Source: Eulemur rufifrons
Taxonomy: Eukaryota > Chordata > Mammalia > Primates > Lemuridae
DNA: 64,000 nt
Assembly (NCBI RefSeq): GCF_041146395.1
Contig: NC_090989.1
Coordinates: forward strand, 225,154,843 to 225,218,842
Direction: 5' to 3'
Shown here: positions 1 through 12,438 of the stretch, in pieces
Numbering within the stretch: the stretch's first letter is position 1
Layout: every line of letters starts with the position of its first letter
Translations under genes and position numbers: made by a program
Notes under the pieces: model-generated
Seen by the model: only the letters and a program-made list of their open reading frames with translations
Database searches by the model: none
What the model was told of the DNA's origin: nothing

Positions 1-1440
1 GACATTATCAACACGTGCTAAAGTTTCCTACATAGAATGTAATAGTGAAACCCCTGCTACCTTATGCTTGGGCTCACAACTTCCATATGATTTGCCTCTC
101 ACTTATAAAAATGCCACAGAACTTGTCAGCCAAATTCCAAAGTGACATTCAGCAGTGGATATTTGGATTCAGTTTTGGATTTGCTTTCAGTCTGTCACAA
201 AAAAACTACAAAAAGGCTGGAGACATGTACCCCCCAACCTCTGCACTTTCTTTTTCTTTCTCTAGACATCGACTAACATGTCTGTTCCAAAACCACTAAC
301 ACATACATTCACATACACACCTTCAGCAGGATTCTTAAGATATTGCTTCCCACATGTAGCTCATAGATCAATTTAACTATACAGCCCTGCCCTTGGTTAT
401 CATCTCTCCTGAAACCATGTGGAATCCTCATCTTCTCTAATCCTGGTCTATAGTATTTCCAAAGTACTTTACAAGCCCGGAGTAATGGCCTCTAATGCCT
501 TGCAGCAGCTGAGCTGGTAGCACACATGATATCTTAAATGTAACAATCAAAGGAGCACGCCGGACCTTGGTATTTCCGCTGGCTTGCAGATGTGCTGTGT
601 TCAGATCCAAAATCTGTAATGTCAATTTTAGATAAAAGAAGCTTAAAACAAAATTGTCTTCTTGCCTTGTGTCAACAGCTGAGCCAGGGCAAGGGAATGC
701 TCTCCGATAGGAAGGCTGCATGTATTGTATATCAGTTATCTGACCCCTACAATAATTTTTTTGGGGGTGTGTGTGTCCATGAGCAACCTTGCTCAAGATT
801 TATGTAACGGAGGGCATTGTTTTATTAATCTACACCATGTGGAACTCTCCAGGTGCTAAGCTTTGATCTTCCTGCCCTCTGGTGCATTAAGTTTTCTGTA
901 CTCATTGACAACGATGTTTGTGATTTAAAGCACTCTTTTTCCTTACTACAGGGGGGAAACAAAAAAGGTTCAGATAACTCTACCTTGAACCAGAGACCCT
1001 CAACTACTTCCTTCTTTGGTCTCAGTTTAGTATAAAATTCACTCTGATTCTGTTTAGGAGAATTTGATCAGCACTCCAAGGAGTGAAAGAATATCTTTCT
1101 GAAACATTTTACAGCATGTCAGATTACTGCTGGAGATGCCAGACTTGGCTGACAGGGGACGCTTGGCCTCTGTCAGAGTGGTATGCGGAGATGGCAAGCA
1201 CAAGGTGATTTTCCATTTCTCCCCATTACGAGGAAAAGGGAAAAGGGGGTGGAGGGGACACAAAGGGACACAGACATCCAGAAACCCAAAGCTATTGTGA
1301 GCCAAATAGCAGTAAGAAGAAAACGATAAAATTTTTCTATAAGCAGAATAATGAAGCAATCTGATTTATTATATTTCAGAAAATATAGTATTATGTTGGA
1401 GGGAAAGGTAAAGAAATATCGAGCAGGTTATAAACATACA
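1..1440. other. Unique non-coding sequence
   Basis: I recognise no gene or repeat here. The longest open frame (437-796, minus, 119 codons) shows no domain, signal peptide or coding-like composition, and a second frame overlaps it on the other strand. It is probably intergenic or intronic single-copy DNA. Confidence 0.5.
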
Positions 1441-1444
1441 CTGG

Positions 1445-1630
1445 TGAAGGATACAGACCCTGGTGGCAGACTGCCTGGCCCAAACCCCATTTCTGTTATT
1501 TACTAGTGCCAAAGTCCCCATCTATAAAACGGGAATAATAGCAGTATCTACCTCCCAGTTTACTGGGGAGATTAAATGAGCACTTAGAACAGGGACAGTA
1601 TGTCCTAAGTGCTATGTAAGTGTCTGTTAA
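1445..1630 (+). repeat. MIR SINE relic
   Basis: The order of segments matches MIR in sense: a 'tctataaaacgggaataatagcagtatctacctccc' type core, then 'gagattaaatgag' and 'cttagaacagggacagta'. MIR is an ancient tRNA-derived SINE mobilised by L2. This copy is strongly diverged, so the ends are approximate. Confidence 0.8.
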
Positions 1631-1639
1631 TACCTTACC

Positions 1640-1984
1640 CAAGTCCTTCGTGTATAATACCTGTAATTTCCAACACAAATTACTTTTTCCTTTTATTCTC
1701 ACATCCATTATTACATAGTGTGAAATTTTGGAACTTTCTGGGCTGGCAGAGATCAAGGCTTGATTTCTATGAGGTATGTAAACAGCAATCCTTTCATTGG
1801 GGAAGAGACTCGGTTCCAGCTATGTAGATTTGTTCAAGAACACCATTAGCAGAGGATGAAATCAGGAAAGAGGCACAGTGGTGTTCTAGGGTCATGGAAT
1901 CTCTGTGGCTCTGGAAGGCCACCCTATCTTCTACCTTGCAAGTATGGGGGCTTCCCTCTCCTTCGTCTGCATCTGTAGGAGAAT
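1640..1984. other. Unique spacer
   Basis: No gene, RNA or repeat is recognised between the MIR and the L1 relic. Short open frames on both strands overlap and look fortuitous. Confidence 0.45.
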
Positions 1985-2345
1985 ACGAAAGGGTGTGCTT
2001 GCCCCTGTCACCACAGATTAGTTTTGCTGCTTCTTAAACTTCATGTAAGTGGGATTGTATGCTAGGAACTCCTCTGTGTCTGTTTTCTTCACCCAGTAAC
2101 AAACCCAAGATTCATGCATGTTTCTGCATGTATCAGTAGTTCATTCTTTTTCATTTCTTTATGAATATGTCACAGTTTGTGTACTCATTCTACTATTAAG
2201 TTGTTTTCAATTTTTGGATGCTGACAATAAAACCCAAACATTAATTTTTAAAAGACATTTTAATAGTATCGTCCACCAACAATTTTGTAGCAATGTATAT
2301 ACTACCTTTCTTCTTGCTCACACTCAAGTTGAGTTGCATTCAGGA
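1985..2345 (-). mobile_element. Old L1M relic, antisense ORF2 3' portion
   Basis: The plus strand reads as the reverse complement of the LINE-1 ORF2 3' end. Landmarks are 'cacccagtaac', 'agattcatgcatgtt', 'gcatgtatcagtagttcattc', 'cacagtttgtgtactcattc' and a 'ttgttttcaatttttgg' block, all in the usual order. The copy is fragmentary, with stops in all frames, and belongs to an old mammalian-wide L1M lineage. Confidence 0.75.
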
Positions 2346-3078
2346 AGCTTAGATGTTCTCTAAGCATTTTTTAGGGTCTTTACTGTCGTTTAGAGACGGG
2401 TTTAGTAATCTTTATTAATAATTATAGTTAGCTGAATGGTAACTAATGACGATCAGGTGAGACTCATCATGTTATTTGTTAAACCCCTGAGCGATTCCAT
2501 GACACATGTGGTCTAGTTCAAAAGAAAGATAAGAGCAATGCCAAGATGATGAAAGATTCAAGTCTCTAAACTAGTATACATAAGACACAAAAGGTTTCTC
2601 TAAGGCTTCTACATCCATATTCATTTTGAGGAGATGAGTGTGGGGTGCTTTGAAGCCAGTGCCACTGCTAGACACAGGTGTTCCGGGATTGCATTTCTTG
2701 CTCATATAAAGGGAGGCAGAAGTTAAGAGGCAATTTACCACCGAAGCGTAAGAGAGAGGGCAGGCCTTGCTCTCAAGCAGCCTGGCCGTCCTGGATTCCT
2801 CATCAACAGCCCGGCAAGGGCAACACGCAAGGGCAACACAGTGGGAAATAGATGGAACGGTTGTGGGGGACTAAAGGTTAGGGTATAGTGGCCCCATTAG
2901 CCCCCTTCAGGATGCGTGGAAAAGGAGAAACAGCCTTACGGGACTTTGTGGTACTTGGATATATGCCAAAGAGAGGAAAAGGAAGGCAGAGGAGAGGGTC
3001 AGAAAGTCCTTTTTTTTTTTTTTTTTGTTTAGAAATACTTACCTGCTAAGAGGGCGTTCATTAAATTAGGGCTATTGA
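2346..3078. other. Unique sequence with a 13-bp direct duplication and a poly-T run
   Basis: No gene is recognised. Two perfect adjacent copies of a 13-bp unit (gcaagggcaacac) lie at 2814-2839. A run of 17 T lies at 3010-3026 without a recognisable retroelement body attached. Confidence 0.5.
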
Positions 3079-3079
3079 G

Positions 3080-3175
3080 GTTGTTTGGCCCAGGACTGAG
3101 GGTTTTCCATGGGCATGGAACTTTCAGTGCTAAAATTAGGAAAGTCCTGGGTAAACCGGGCACTTGGGATAACAA
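3080..3175 (+). repeat. Ancient interspersed repeat, family not assigned
   Basis: The block 'ggactgagggttttcc...ggaactttcagtgctaaaa...gaaagtcctgggtaaacc' resembles a widespread old mammalian repeat in which a 'gggactttcagtgctaaaa' core is followed by a self-complementary 'ggaaagtcc' segment. I cannot name the family with confidence. A weak antisense MIR-like segment may follow at 3360-3470. Confidence 0.4.
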
Positions 3176-3507
3176 TAGATTTAGCAGATCCCTCAGCGTT
3201 CTAGACTGTTTGGGCTACAAGGGATTGTTTAATCCCGGGGGTGTAAAGTTTATTCAGCAGGAGACCAACCTCCCTTCATTTGAACGCAGAGACTTAGGGC
3301 ATTAGTTTAGAAACTCAGCCTGATGAAGGGGAGTGCCCTGTTCAAAATAGGGAAATCTCCATCCAGCATAACCACCCATATTATAGAAAGAGAAACTGAA
3401 GCTGGGGACATTAGGGACTCCAGGCACTGCATGTATTTTGTGACAGGCCTCAGACTGAATTTCCAGTTTTGCTGTTTGAGTTGTTCTTGGCTGGTTGTCC
3501 TCTAACG

Positions 3508-3682
3508 TTGTCCCTCAAAATGTGGGCAGGACACCCCCAGCCCCATCAGAATCCTGGGTGATTGTTAAAAATACTCACCAGGGGGCGCTGTCCCAGGACT
3601 ACTGTTATAGCATTTCTTGGAGAAGGGCCTGGGAATATGCATGATGATAACAAGTTCCCAGGTAATTCTTATGAACAGGTGG
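3508..3682 (+). mobile_element. MER5A-like non-autonomous hAT (Charlie) transposon
   Basis: The structure follows MER5: 'cctcaaaatgtggg' near one end, 'catcagaatcctgggtgattgttaaaaat' inside, then 'gggcctgggaatatgcat' and 'aacaagttcccaggtaattct'. These elements carry terminal inverted repeats and no coding capacity and moved with hAT transposase. The ends are eroded. Confidence 0.65.
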
Positions 3683-5540
3683 ACACTTAAGTCTTACCAT
3701 TCCCACTCCTTACTCCGGGATTCTTCCCTGAGAAGTGCTGACGACCACGTACTCCTATAATCTCTCAATCTCACCATCTGTAATTTGGGCGCTGGAGTTT
3801 ACTGTAGGTTACTGGACAGGATAATAAAAGGGCCCCAAGTCTCGGGGAACAGGCAGGCCCTATAAACCAGTTCCTTCTGCTCACACTTCCGCCTGTCCCA
3901 GCGGGGCTGGAGCTGGGCTTTTATCCATCTGCTGAGAGGCGTGTCTTACCCATGCTGGCCTAGGCCGCCTTTAGGATTCGCTCCCTTGCATCATGAAGAG
4001 CTTACTCCGTCACTGCGGCAGAAATGTTCTTTTCCTTGGACAGAGGGAGGCGAGTCTTCCTCAGATCCTATTGAGAGGCTCTGCCCTGTTGCCCCAGGTG
4101 CTTTAATTCCTCTGCTGTCAGCCCCAGTGGGTCCTATGGTGACGCTCAGGACATAAGCCAGCATGGCGTGGCTTACGTGACTTTCCTAATTTCTTTCAGA
4201 AGCATTCTCTCCTTTTGTATCATGGCTTTGGCTTTGGCTTTGAGAAAGCTGATGGGCACAGGAGATCCAAACGAGGATGTCTTGCCTTGTAACATAAACA
4301 CTGAGTTGAAAGCAAACCAAAATTACCATGTAAATATATAAATGTATCAGGGGAAAGAGTGTGTGTGGGGGGATATTTTCTTATGAAAATATCCTACTGT
4401 TATGATCCTGGGTGGCTAATACAAGTATTAATAAATAGCAGCCCTTGTGCTGAATTCTCCTACATTATCTTCTTTTAAGCTTAAAATTCTTATTTTTTTT
4501 TTTTTACAGTTAAAATTGTTTCAGCTTATTCTATATATTGGGTTTGCCTCCCTTTCTTCATGGGTAACCAAAATAATACTTTCTTCTACCCTCATTCCCA
4601 GACCCTTCCTCATACCCCACCCTCAGCCCAGCAAATAAAATCAAACTGAACTGTGGACTTCCAGAGCATCAGAAGCTGGCAGCGAATCATGAATCTCTAG
4701 AGGAGCAATGTTCGTCCACTGTCATTGAGGTCCATGGGTCTCCGTGCTAGTTTCTAAGCTGAGCAGGGCACCATTCTGGTCTCCTCCACCAGGTTCTTCT
4801 CTTTGAGCATGAGCTTGGCCTCCTGCTCCGGCTGAGCCTAAAGCAGTCAGTTGGATCTGACATGGCTTTGGGTGGCTCGCTTAGGGTGAGATTGGCCCTT
4901 CTTGAATGTTCTTGAGAACATTCAGAATTGGTGGTGGCAGATTGGGCCACTAGGATTGTTTAGCCACATCTTGCTCAACTGAGTATGTCCACATGCAGCC
5001 TAGCTACAGAATTCTAAAATCCTATGTTTCTAGATTCCTTAGCTTTTCCAGTAGACTGGAAGAAAACACCTTTGTGTCTCCTCCCTGGTTAGGAATGTGC
5101 AGTCCCACGTTCAGTGCTGAGGCCCACTGGCACAGCGGCTAGCCGCCCCCCCCCCACCCCGCTGTAGCATGTGTGGGATCCCTGGTGGCATGGGGGAGGG
5201 GAGGAAGGGAAAAGGAGAGAATGAGTTTCGTACTGCCGAGGTCTTTAGGAGCATTCGGTGGGAACACTGACCATGCAAGGACCTTGCCAACACATGGTGG
5301 CCAGGAGTCATGGTGAGGGCAGAGATCCCTCCCCTCCTAAAAAGGGGTGCAGCTGCAGTGGGGTGGCTGTGGGCACAGGCAGGCCCACCATGCCTCCCTT
5401 TCCTGGTGGGATTCTGCCCAGCCCTATCTTACTGTCTGTGACTCTCTCTCTAGAGCTAACTGCACCTGACTAGACCAACCCACCCCCTGGGAACCTGCTC
5501 CCCAAGCCGCACCCACCTTTGGCTTGTGACCTGGCAAATG
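3683..5540. other. Unique sequence with a poly-C run
   Basis: No gene is recognised. A cytosine-rich run lies at about 5143-5160. A short minus-strand frame near 4770-4850 reads KLMLKEKNLVE and then stops; without splice sites, homology or a longer frame it is not a supportable gene. Several short frames overlap one another on both strands. Confidence 0.45.
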
Positions 5541-5544
5541 AGTG

Positions 5545-5800
5545 AGCTTTTGCTGCTTACCAAACAAACCACACCAGAATGTAGTGGCATGTGATGACAA
5601 GCCTTTGTTTTCATCTCCACAGGTCTGTGAGGTGGCTACGGTGGCTCTGCACTGTGGGTTCCTTCTGGGCCTCAGGCTGAGTGGGCAGCAACCATCAGGA
5701 GTAATGGAAACCTATCAAGGCTCTTTGGGGCCAATGATCACATCTGGCAAACCATCACTTCCACCCACAAATTCTCAGCTAAAGCAAGACACAAAGCTCA
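5545..5800. repeat. Possible old LTR-like relic
   Basis: The segment with 'accaaacaaaccacaccagaatgtagtggc', then 'tctccacaggtctgtgaggtgg' and 'ggttccttctgggcctcaggctgagtgg', resembles the antisense end of an old dispersed LTR-like family (compare 9640-10030). The similarity is weak and rests on short blocks only. Confidence 0.3.
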
Positions 5801-7274
5801 ACATCACTGGAATTGGGAAATAGCTGCCCATGGAGATGGGGGATGGAGTCATTACTTGCTGAGTGAGAATCTAATCTACCATTCCCCTTTGGTCTCGGCA
5901 TTGACAGAGCACAGATCCTGGCACTAATCTCTCTGGGGATTCAGAATATATTGGTTGGGTGTTTCCAGCAGGAGAATCTGCTGCTAAGACTTAGCTGTGT
6001 CTCCATATCGCTGGTAAATTGTGGATTGGGCCTGCCAGAAATAGATATTTAATAAATATCACATGAGAAACTTTAATATCCTTTCAATTTCATTTTTAGT
6101 AAATTAGAGGCTTCTATATGAAACTGTAGCTCTGAAAGAAATAGCAATTAAAGCCCCAACTCAGACTTTTATGTTTGAAGTTGATGAGGAAATGGTTCAA
6201 CACCAGCGTGGCCTCATTAGCAATCTGGGCTCCACAGCAGAAATAACTAATTGATCATGAATTTCTTTCCTGCTGACACAGAATGTGGTGTTAGATAAAA
6301 TTTCAAGGCGGCACAAGCACCACTGCTAATAAATGGGATGGTGAGGTGGTCCCTTGGTGCCATCCCTGACCCAGGAGCTTGAGTACAGGTGGGTGGCATT
6401 AAAGGTGTGACAGTGTGACATGTCGATGGCATTGCATTTCTGGGGATGGTGCTAAGCAGCACCAAACTCCGAGAGGTCCTGGGCATGGGCCTGGGGTCCT
6501 CACATCCATGGGCAGGCAAGTAGGTCAGCTGTTTAGGGCAAGGAAACCACCTTCTGGTGCTGAGGAGACCAGTGAGCGGAGTTAGAGATCCGTTTCTTTA
6601 AAGCACCGCGCAGGCAGTGACCTGTTAGCTGCCAATCCAGTGGATATTCTAAGAGGAATGCTTTTTGGGCAAAGCCCTGAGACTCTGGAACTCAGCGACC
6701 ATTTTGTGACAGTTTCATTGAAGATAGCCACTTTGTGGTGGAACAAAATTCCAAGGGGATGCCACCTCTAGTGATTCAGAAGCTAGGGTATGCCTTGGAA
6801 AAGATAGGAGATGCCATGAATGAACAGGTTTGGGTAGAAGAGTTGCAGTATAGAGGTACGGGCGGGGCAATAGCAGTCCAGGGAGGCTACAGATAGAGGA
6901 GTGGGCAAACGCAGCTCACTGAATGCACATCTCCATGGCAGCCTGCACGGGGCGTTTGGCAGAGGGCCTTGCTGTCTGCATTCCGGACACCGCTGCGAGT
7001 GCCACAGATATGAGCGGAAGGAGGTCTCCGAGAATGGCAGGTAGATACTCTTTCTAGCCATCTGGGAGTTGGAAGCTGTAAAAGGATAATAAAGAGAACA
7101 GGGTTGTGATACTGAGTGAGGACTTACTTTCCTGACTGGGCCAAGTGTGAAAACGATGTTTTTGATTATGATCCCAGATCCTCGGCTAAAGAGAGCATAA
7201 AATTGACACATCCACCATCCAGGAAAGCCCTGTCTGGAGAACTGGCAGGTATGGCTTTCAGATCTAATTCAGGA
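5801..7274. other. Unique sequence
   Basis: No gene or repeat is recognised. The open frame at 6783-7211 (minus, 142 codons) overlaps another on the plus strand at 7116-7478. Neither shows a recognisable domain, a signal peptide or splice-site context. Confidence 0.45.
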
Positions 7275-7372
7275 GGTCAGGGACTGTTGGGTTTTTACTA
7301 TTCCTGGTATTCCCAGTGCCCTACTCATTCCTTGGCATATAGTAGGTGCTCAGTAAGTACTCATTGCTTTGA
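7275..7372 (+). repeat. L2 LINE 3' end
   Basis: The segment 'ccttggcatatagtaggtgctcagtaagtactcattg' is the typical L2 terminus (in the family a 'cacatagtaggtgctcaataaat' motif). Only the last hundred bases are recognisable. Confidence 0.7.
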
Positions 7373-8732
7373 AAGACAAAAGGGTCTGAAGGATCCCTTT
7401 GAGGAAGCTTGTATTCCTGGTGAGGGATATAAAGCATTTTGTGTTGTGGGTGGAGGTGAGGTCAGCTCTTATAAGTGACATGAAGAAAGATGGCTGGTGT
7501 CCAGGCTGCTATGTCTGTCAGCAGGATGGGAGAGGGTATTCCATACAGTGCTCTGAATGTGTAGCACATAGGAGTAAGGGTCCCTGGGAATAGGGGCCAG
7601 AAAAATTACCAGAGTGCCTTTAAAATCTGGCTGTTTCTCTATCTTACTTGAAGGAATTCTTGGACTGGGTGGAAAACGTAGCAAAGGACTTAAATGCCTT
7701 GCTGGAGAGAGTGCAGAGGGGCTCGCAGCCTCAGGCTGCCTCTGTCTGGGTCCAGTCTGTAGAATGCATGGATGGGTAGACCCAGAAATCTATTGACATG
7801 GATCTGAAGACACATGTCTGATTGATCCCCCTGGAAAAGAGAGAGGCACGTAGACAGGTGGTTCAGTACCAAGGCCTTAGGCGTACAAGAAGAAAGGCAT
7901 ACTGTCCAGTGAGGTAGTGTCTATCCCTGAGGTTTTTGCTTCTGGCTCTGTCAGCCACAGCTTCATCTCTAAGTCCTACTCAGGGAGAATTTTTTCACCC
8001 AACACTTTATAATAATATATGGAGGCCACGAATCTTTCTGCTTTGGGGTCCACATGGACTCGAGCACATTAGTACCAGTAGTGTCTGGCTGAGGAGATGG
8101 TGCCGCATAGATGCCGGTGGATCTTGCAGAAGAGGCGGTGCTGCCTGGCAGAGTGGGCTGACCTTTGGCAGAAACTAGGCTGCCTGGCAGAAGCCACAGT
8201 ATCCGGCAGGCAGCGATGATGTTAAGCGGATGGTGGTGCCCTGCAGAACAACTAGAACTCCCCGGGAGTGTCTTCGTGGATCCCTGTGGGCAGTCGTGGC
8301 TTTAGTGGCAGATACCACTGAAGGATGCAGGGAGAGAGGAGGAAATGCGATGCCATGGGGTAGCTGATGAGGCGTATTTAGGATCAGGTTTATGATACTC
8401 CCTGAAGACTCCCAGAAATAACCAGTAGTGGGCAGGCATTATCTGCAGTGAATTGCAGTTACTGCACTTGCAGGTGGAAAGCCAGCCAGCAGAATAATGA
8501 TTACTGATATAAATTTGTTTCCTATTGAAATGCTGGTTTGGTGTGGCCCAGAACATCTAGGCCATAGAAACTTTGCAATTGGCTTCACTTCTGGCCCCTT
8601 CACATGCCCTACAAACATTCTGTCGCTTTGGCTGCTGGACCCCAAACTCTCTTTTCTGAACTCATCTTCTCTGAAGGCCAAACAGGCCTTCAAGTTTAGA
8701 ATCTGTTTCTGTTAGGAGCGACCACTGATCAT
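7373..8732. other. Unique sequence with a TGGCAG-rich patch
   Basis: No gene is recognised. Between about 8090 and 8330 the sequence is GC-rich and repeats short 'ctgcctggcag' and 'tggcag' words at irregular spacing, which could be a degenerate minisatellite. Short frames occur on both strands with no recognisable product. Confidence 0.4.
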
Positions 8733-8734
8733 AT

Positions 8735-8965
8735 AGAGTGGAGGTTGAAAGTGTGGGGTCTGGTTTCTGAGCCCTGGAATTCATTCCCAGCTCTCTCTTG
8801 AGTAGTTATGTGATCCTGGGCAAGCTATGTAATCTCTCTGAGTTTCAATTTCTTCACTTGGGGACAATAGTGTTAATAGTACTGCCCTGATAGTTTTTTT
8901 TGTGTGTGTGAAAATTATGTGAAAAATTACACAGAGAACTAGAACAGTTCCTAAGTAGCTGCACC
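8735..8965 (+). repeat. MIR SINE relic
   Basis: MIR landmarks in order are 'gagtagttatgtgatcctgggcaagc', 'taatctctctgagtttcaatttcttcacttgggga', 'aatagtgttaatagtactgcc' and 'agaactagaacagttcc'. A short T/TG-rich stretch at 8896-8908 interrupts the right half. Confidence 0.85.
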
Positions 8966-8984
8966 CAGTAGTTGCACCATTCAT

Positions 8985-9065
8985 ATGATAATTTATTAAA
9001 TCATTCAACAGATACTTATTGAGCACCTACTATATGCCAGATCTCAGTGAAATAAGGAACAAAGT
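8985..9065 (-). repeat. L2 LINE 3' end, antisense
   Basis: 'cattcaacagatacttattgagcacctactatatgccag' is the reverse complement of the L2 terminus. It directly follows the MIR. Confidence 0.75.
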
Positions 9066-9638
9066 CTTCCTTAGAGAGTGAGAAGGGGTTGGAGGCAATC
9101 AGGAAAACAGAGTAGGATTCTTGGACAGCTCTGAGGGATTCGAGAATCTCTCCTTAAAAGCTTGAGAAATGCACAATTTATGAATAGGGGCACTATGATT
9201 TTCAAGCTTTGACTTTTTTTTAAAGCTGAGGAACCACTTACTCAAAGAAATCTTGTGGAGGCCCCCAGTATATTAATGGTTAAAGGGAAGCTGCTCTAGT
9301 TGAGGCGGGTGGGGGAGCTGTAGCCTTCTCCATGCGTGGACCCAGCCCCTGTCCTTTGTGAATGTCTTGCTGGTTCTTCAGTAGAATTTCTAGAGATCTG
9401 GAGAATTCAGTTTGGAAACGACTGTTAAAAAACTTGCCCAGTACCAAAGCCTCAATCATCAAAGCAGAAAAGGAACTCTAGAGCTAGCATCACATTTGAC
9501 ATTCAGACTTGTAAACGGCCCAGTCTTTCACATACTTGTATCTGAGTTTTATGGAAGTTATAAAAGGCAAAGAAAATATAAGAATCATTTGATATCACTT
9601 TTGTGACACTGCAATTTTATAAACAGCATTACTTTATT
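9066..9638. other. Unique sequence
   Basis: No gene, RNA or repeat is recognised. Short open frames on opposite strands overlap around 9410-9460. Confidence 0.45.
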
Positions 9639-9639
9639 A

Positions 9640-10030
9640 CCTTTATCAGTTATTTATTACCACAGTAATGCTGTGTAATAAACCATCCCAAAACTCAATG
9701 GCTTAATTCAATAATAATTTATTCTCATACCCATGGTTCTGTAGATTGGGGTGGCTCTTACACAGGCTGTGGGTTTGCAGGTCATCTGGGGTCCAGCCAA
9801 TCCAAGATAGGTTTTCATGGCGACAGCAGAAGCACAAGAACAAGACTACACTGAAAGTATCTGCGCGTGTCTTATCTACTAAAATCTCATTGGTCAAGGC
9901 AAGTCACATGATCAAGGCAAAGTCAAAGGGCAGGAAAGTAGACTTTTCCCATCATGAGGTCATAGTAAGGATGTGGATATGTGCTACTACTACAGGGGAA
10001 TGCAGAAGGGAGACCAACAAGCCAAACCAT
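9640..10030 (-). mobile_element. Old LTR-like repeat, antisense
   Basis: The segment begins 'gtgtaataaaccatcccaaaactcaatggctta' and later has 'tctcattggtcaaggcaagtcacatgatc', in the arrangement of the antisense strand of old MaLR/ERVL-type LTRs. I cannot assign a subfamily. The 107-codon frame crossing it (9746-10069) is fortuitous. Confidence 0.5.
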
Positions 10031-10508
10031 CACAGTACCCATGGAGCACAGTATGATCACCAGTGGTGACAATGACATTCTCTTCCTCTCCGCGTGGACT
10101 ACAGACTAGCTTCCATACTTTAAGAATCCAGACCTGCTTTGGCACCTGGAGGTTTCCATGCATTGGAGGTAGCACCTGCTAGATGTGGTGACAGAGACCA
10201 GCAAGATTGATGGTATTTGGTAAGATGGTGCTAAACAGTATGTTCTGGAAACTGTATCAAGTGCCTACAAGCAGTTTAGTGTAACAGGGATTTCAGCAGA
10301 GGGCATTGGTAACAGGAGGCAGAGCAGAGAGAAGGAAAGGGCCAGCCCTTATAGTGGCTACCAGGACTTGTGACAACATGTTAAACACCCCTAGGGACCC
10401 CTCAAAACAACTAGGAGTGACTTTGGGTGGCCGTACTAGTTTATTGATACTGATACAACACCATATATTCCAAAAGGTTGACATGGCATGATTGGTTTTC
10501 AACAATCA
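10031..10508. other. Unique sequence
   Basis: No gene or repeat is recognised. Open frames at 10293-10505 (minus) and 10306-10491 (plus) are mirror shadows of one another. Confidence 0.4.
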
Positions 10509-10509
10509 G

Positions 10510-10680
10510 AGTCTCAGACTTGAAAATGACCTTACATGCATTTAATTCAACCCCGTACTGCATAACATCACAGATAAATGCCATTTAACACTTGTTTGAA
10601 CACCTTCAATGACAGGTGACTCACTCCCATGAGGCAGCCCATCCAGCTGCAGATACCAACATTGGCAATAACCTCCTTAG
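10510..10680 (-). repeat. L3/CR1-type LINE relic, antisense 3' portion
   Basis: The plus strand holds the reverse complement of the CR1/L3 tail: 'cttgtttgaacaccttcaatgacaggtgactcactcccatgaggcagccca'. CR1 elements have been inactive in the mammalian lineage since before the eutherian radiation, so this is among the oldest features here. Confidence 0.65.
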
Positions 10681-12438
10681 CACGTGACACGCAGGACTAG
10701 AAAGCAGGAAACACACATCAGGGAGGTAAAAGTCCTGAATGAAAAGAGGTTTGTGAAGAATTGCTGACTTAGAGAAAAGGTTGTTTTCCTTGTTTTCAGA
10801 GGGAGAAGAACAAGGGAAGGAGAGGTCAATAGAAGACAGAAAAAATAGGAACTATTTTTCTTTTTTGCTTTCATGTTCTATGTCAATTTGCAAATTAATT
10901 AATGTGGTTAAGAGGGAATAAAGCCCAGAAAGTGGAGGACGCATGCTCACACTTGGCTGCTCTCTAATGATTGTGCCTGTGATGCCTAGGGTAGGAAGAG
11001 ACGTTGGGGTGAGATCTACAAGTGGTTCTGCTACAAGCAGACAGATTAAATCTAACACTTAGCTAAAGTCTGAAGCTGGTTTACACATTCCATTTCCCAG
11101 CTCATGAATTCCTCTCAGATGAAGGAGCAGATAGCCAGGGGTATGTCATCACTGAGTAATGTCAACTAAGGAATAGAAATGTTATCCTATGGTTCTACTC
11201 TAATAAACCCAACTTGAGAGCTGATAAAAACTTGATGATGAGTCCTGGGTACAAGTCTGAAGACATTTTATGTAATAGAATTACAAACTTTGCCCTCAGT
11301 GTTTAACTTTTAGGAAGTTGGGAGCCAAAGCAGCCCTCAGTTGGTTTCAACAATAACACCAAGATCAGCTGTCAAGTCAGCCAGGAACTAGTCAGACTGG
11401 TTTTTTGACTTCTTAGGTATAACCAACCAGAGAATAACAACCACCACCAACAAAGTTTAAAGACTGAATTTTCAACTTTTCAACAAGCTGTGTTGACATG
11501 TAGCTACAACCTTAATGTGCAAACCACTTCAAGCAGAGCGAGTTTTAAAAGCTGTAAATTAAAATCACATTTCTTTTGCAAGCCCTTGAAACCTCTGAGA
11601 AACAAATAAATCAGTCAGATCGTCCCCTGTTGAGAATCCAAAATTTTCTTCAGCAATCTTGGAGCTCAAAAAAAGAAATTAAAGCAGGAACTGAAAATGT
11701 AGTTTTAGCCTAGTGATTTGCTGCCCATCAGAGGGTAGGACTCACATTGTTGTTTATTCAATTCCATGATAGACCCCTTCTCCTAAAGCTTTCCTCTTAA
11801 CTCCTGGCTTTGGATGCCACCCCCATGCTGGTCAGTTGCAGCTGGGCTTTTCTGGTATAGCCTCTGTGTAGTGGTCCGGACTAGAGCCAGATGCCACTGT
11901 GGTGGCCTGGCCAAAGTGGAGCAGAGGGCATGCTATGGCCTGCATGGCAGTAGGCCGGCTCTCAGGAATGAAGCCTCATCAAAATGGCCAAAGCTGAGGT
12001 CTTTTTAAAATCAAAATAACATCAATTTTGATCAGAAATATTTTGCTCTAAAATACTCATTATGAGAAGTAGAAACATTGGGATTTCTCAAAGCCAGGAT
12101 TGAGACATCATAGGTCCATGCTGAGAAGATTAGGAATGATTACTACTTTATTAAAACATGTAAGGTTTTGATCACTACTAAATTAGATCAGCTAGACATC
12201 CATGGTTCTAGCTGCCTTAGGGGAGACCTGAGGCTGTTTCTGGAATCCAGTTTGTGTATGTGCCTTTGTATCTCTATAGAAATAAACATGAAGATTTTGG
12301 GATTGTGACTGTATCCCAAGGCTAGGAAATGCCACAGTGTCCTCCCTCATACAACATCCCTCACCTGAGAATAGCAAACTCACTCCTGTGGTCAAGGGAG
12401 AGGCAGAGGACCTTCAGCCTGCCTCAGTGGCCGGTTAA
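10681..12438. other. Unique sequence, nearly free of recognisable repeats
   Basis: About 1.75 kb without a recognised gene or repeat. 11040-11720 is moderately AT-rich with a balanced, non-repetitive composition, as in many conserved non-coding stretches, but conservation cannot be judged from one sequence. Confidence 0.45.

Noticed and set aside
437..796. 119-codon minus frame at the left end
   Set aside because: No domain, and an overlapping plus frame of similar quality exists.
4747..4950. Minus-strand segment with KLMLKEKNLVE in one frame, possible retropseudogene
   Set aside because: The frame is short, upstream stops are close, and I could not match it to a parent gene or see a poly-A tail.
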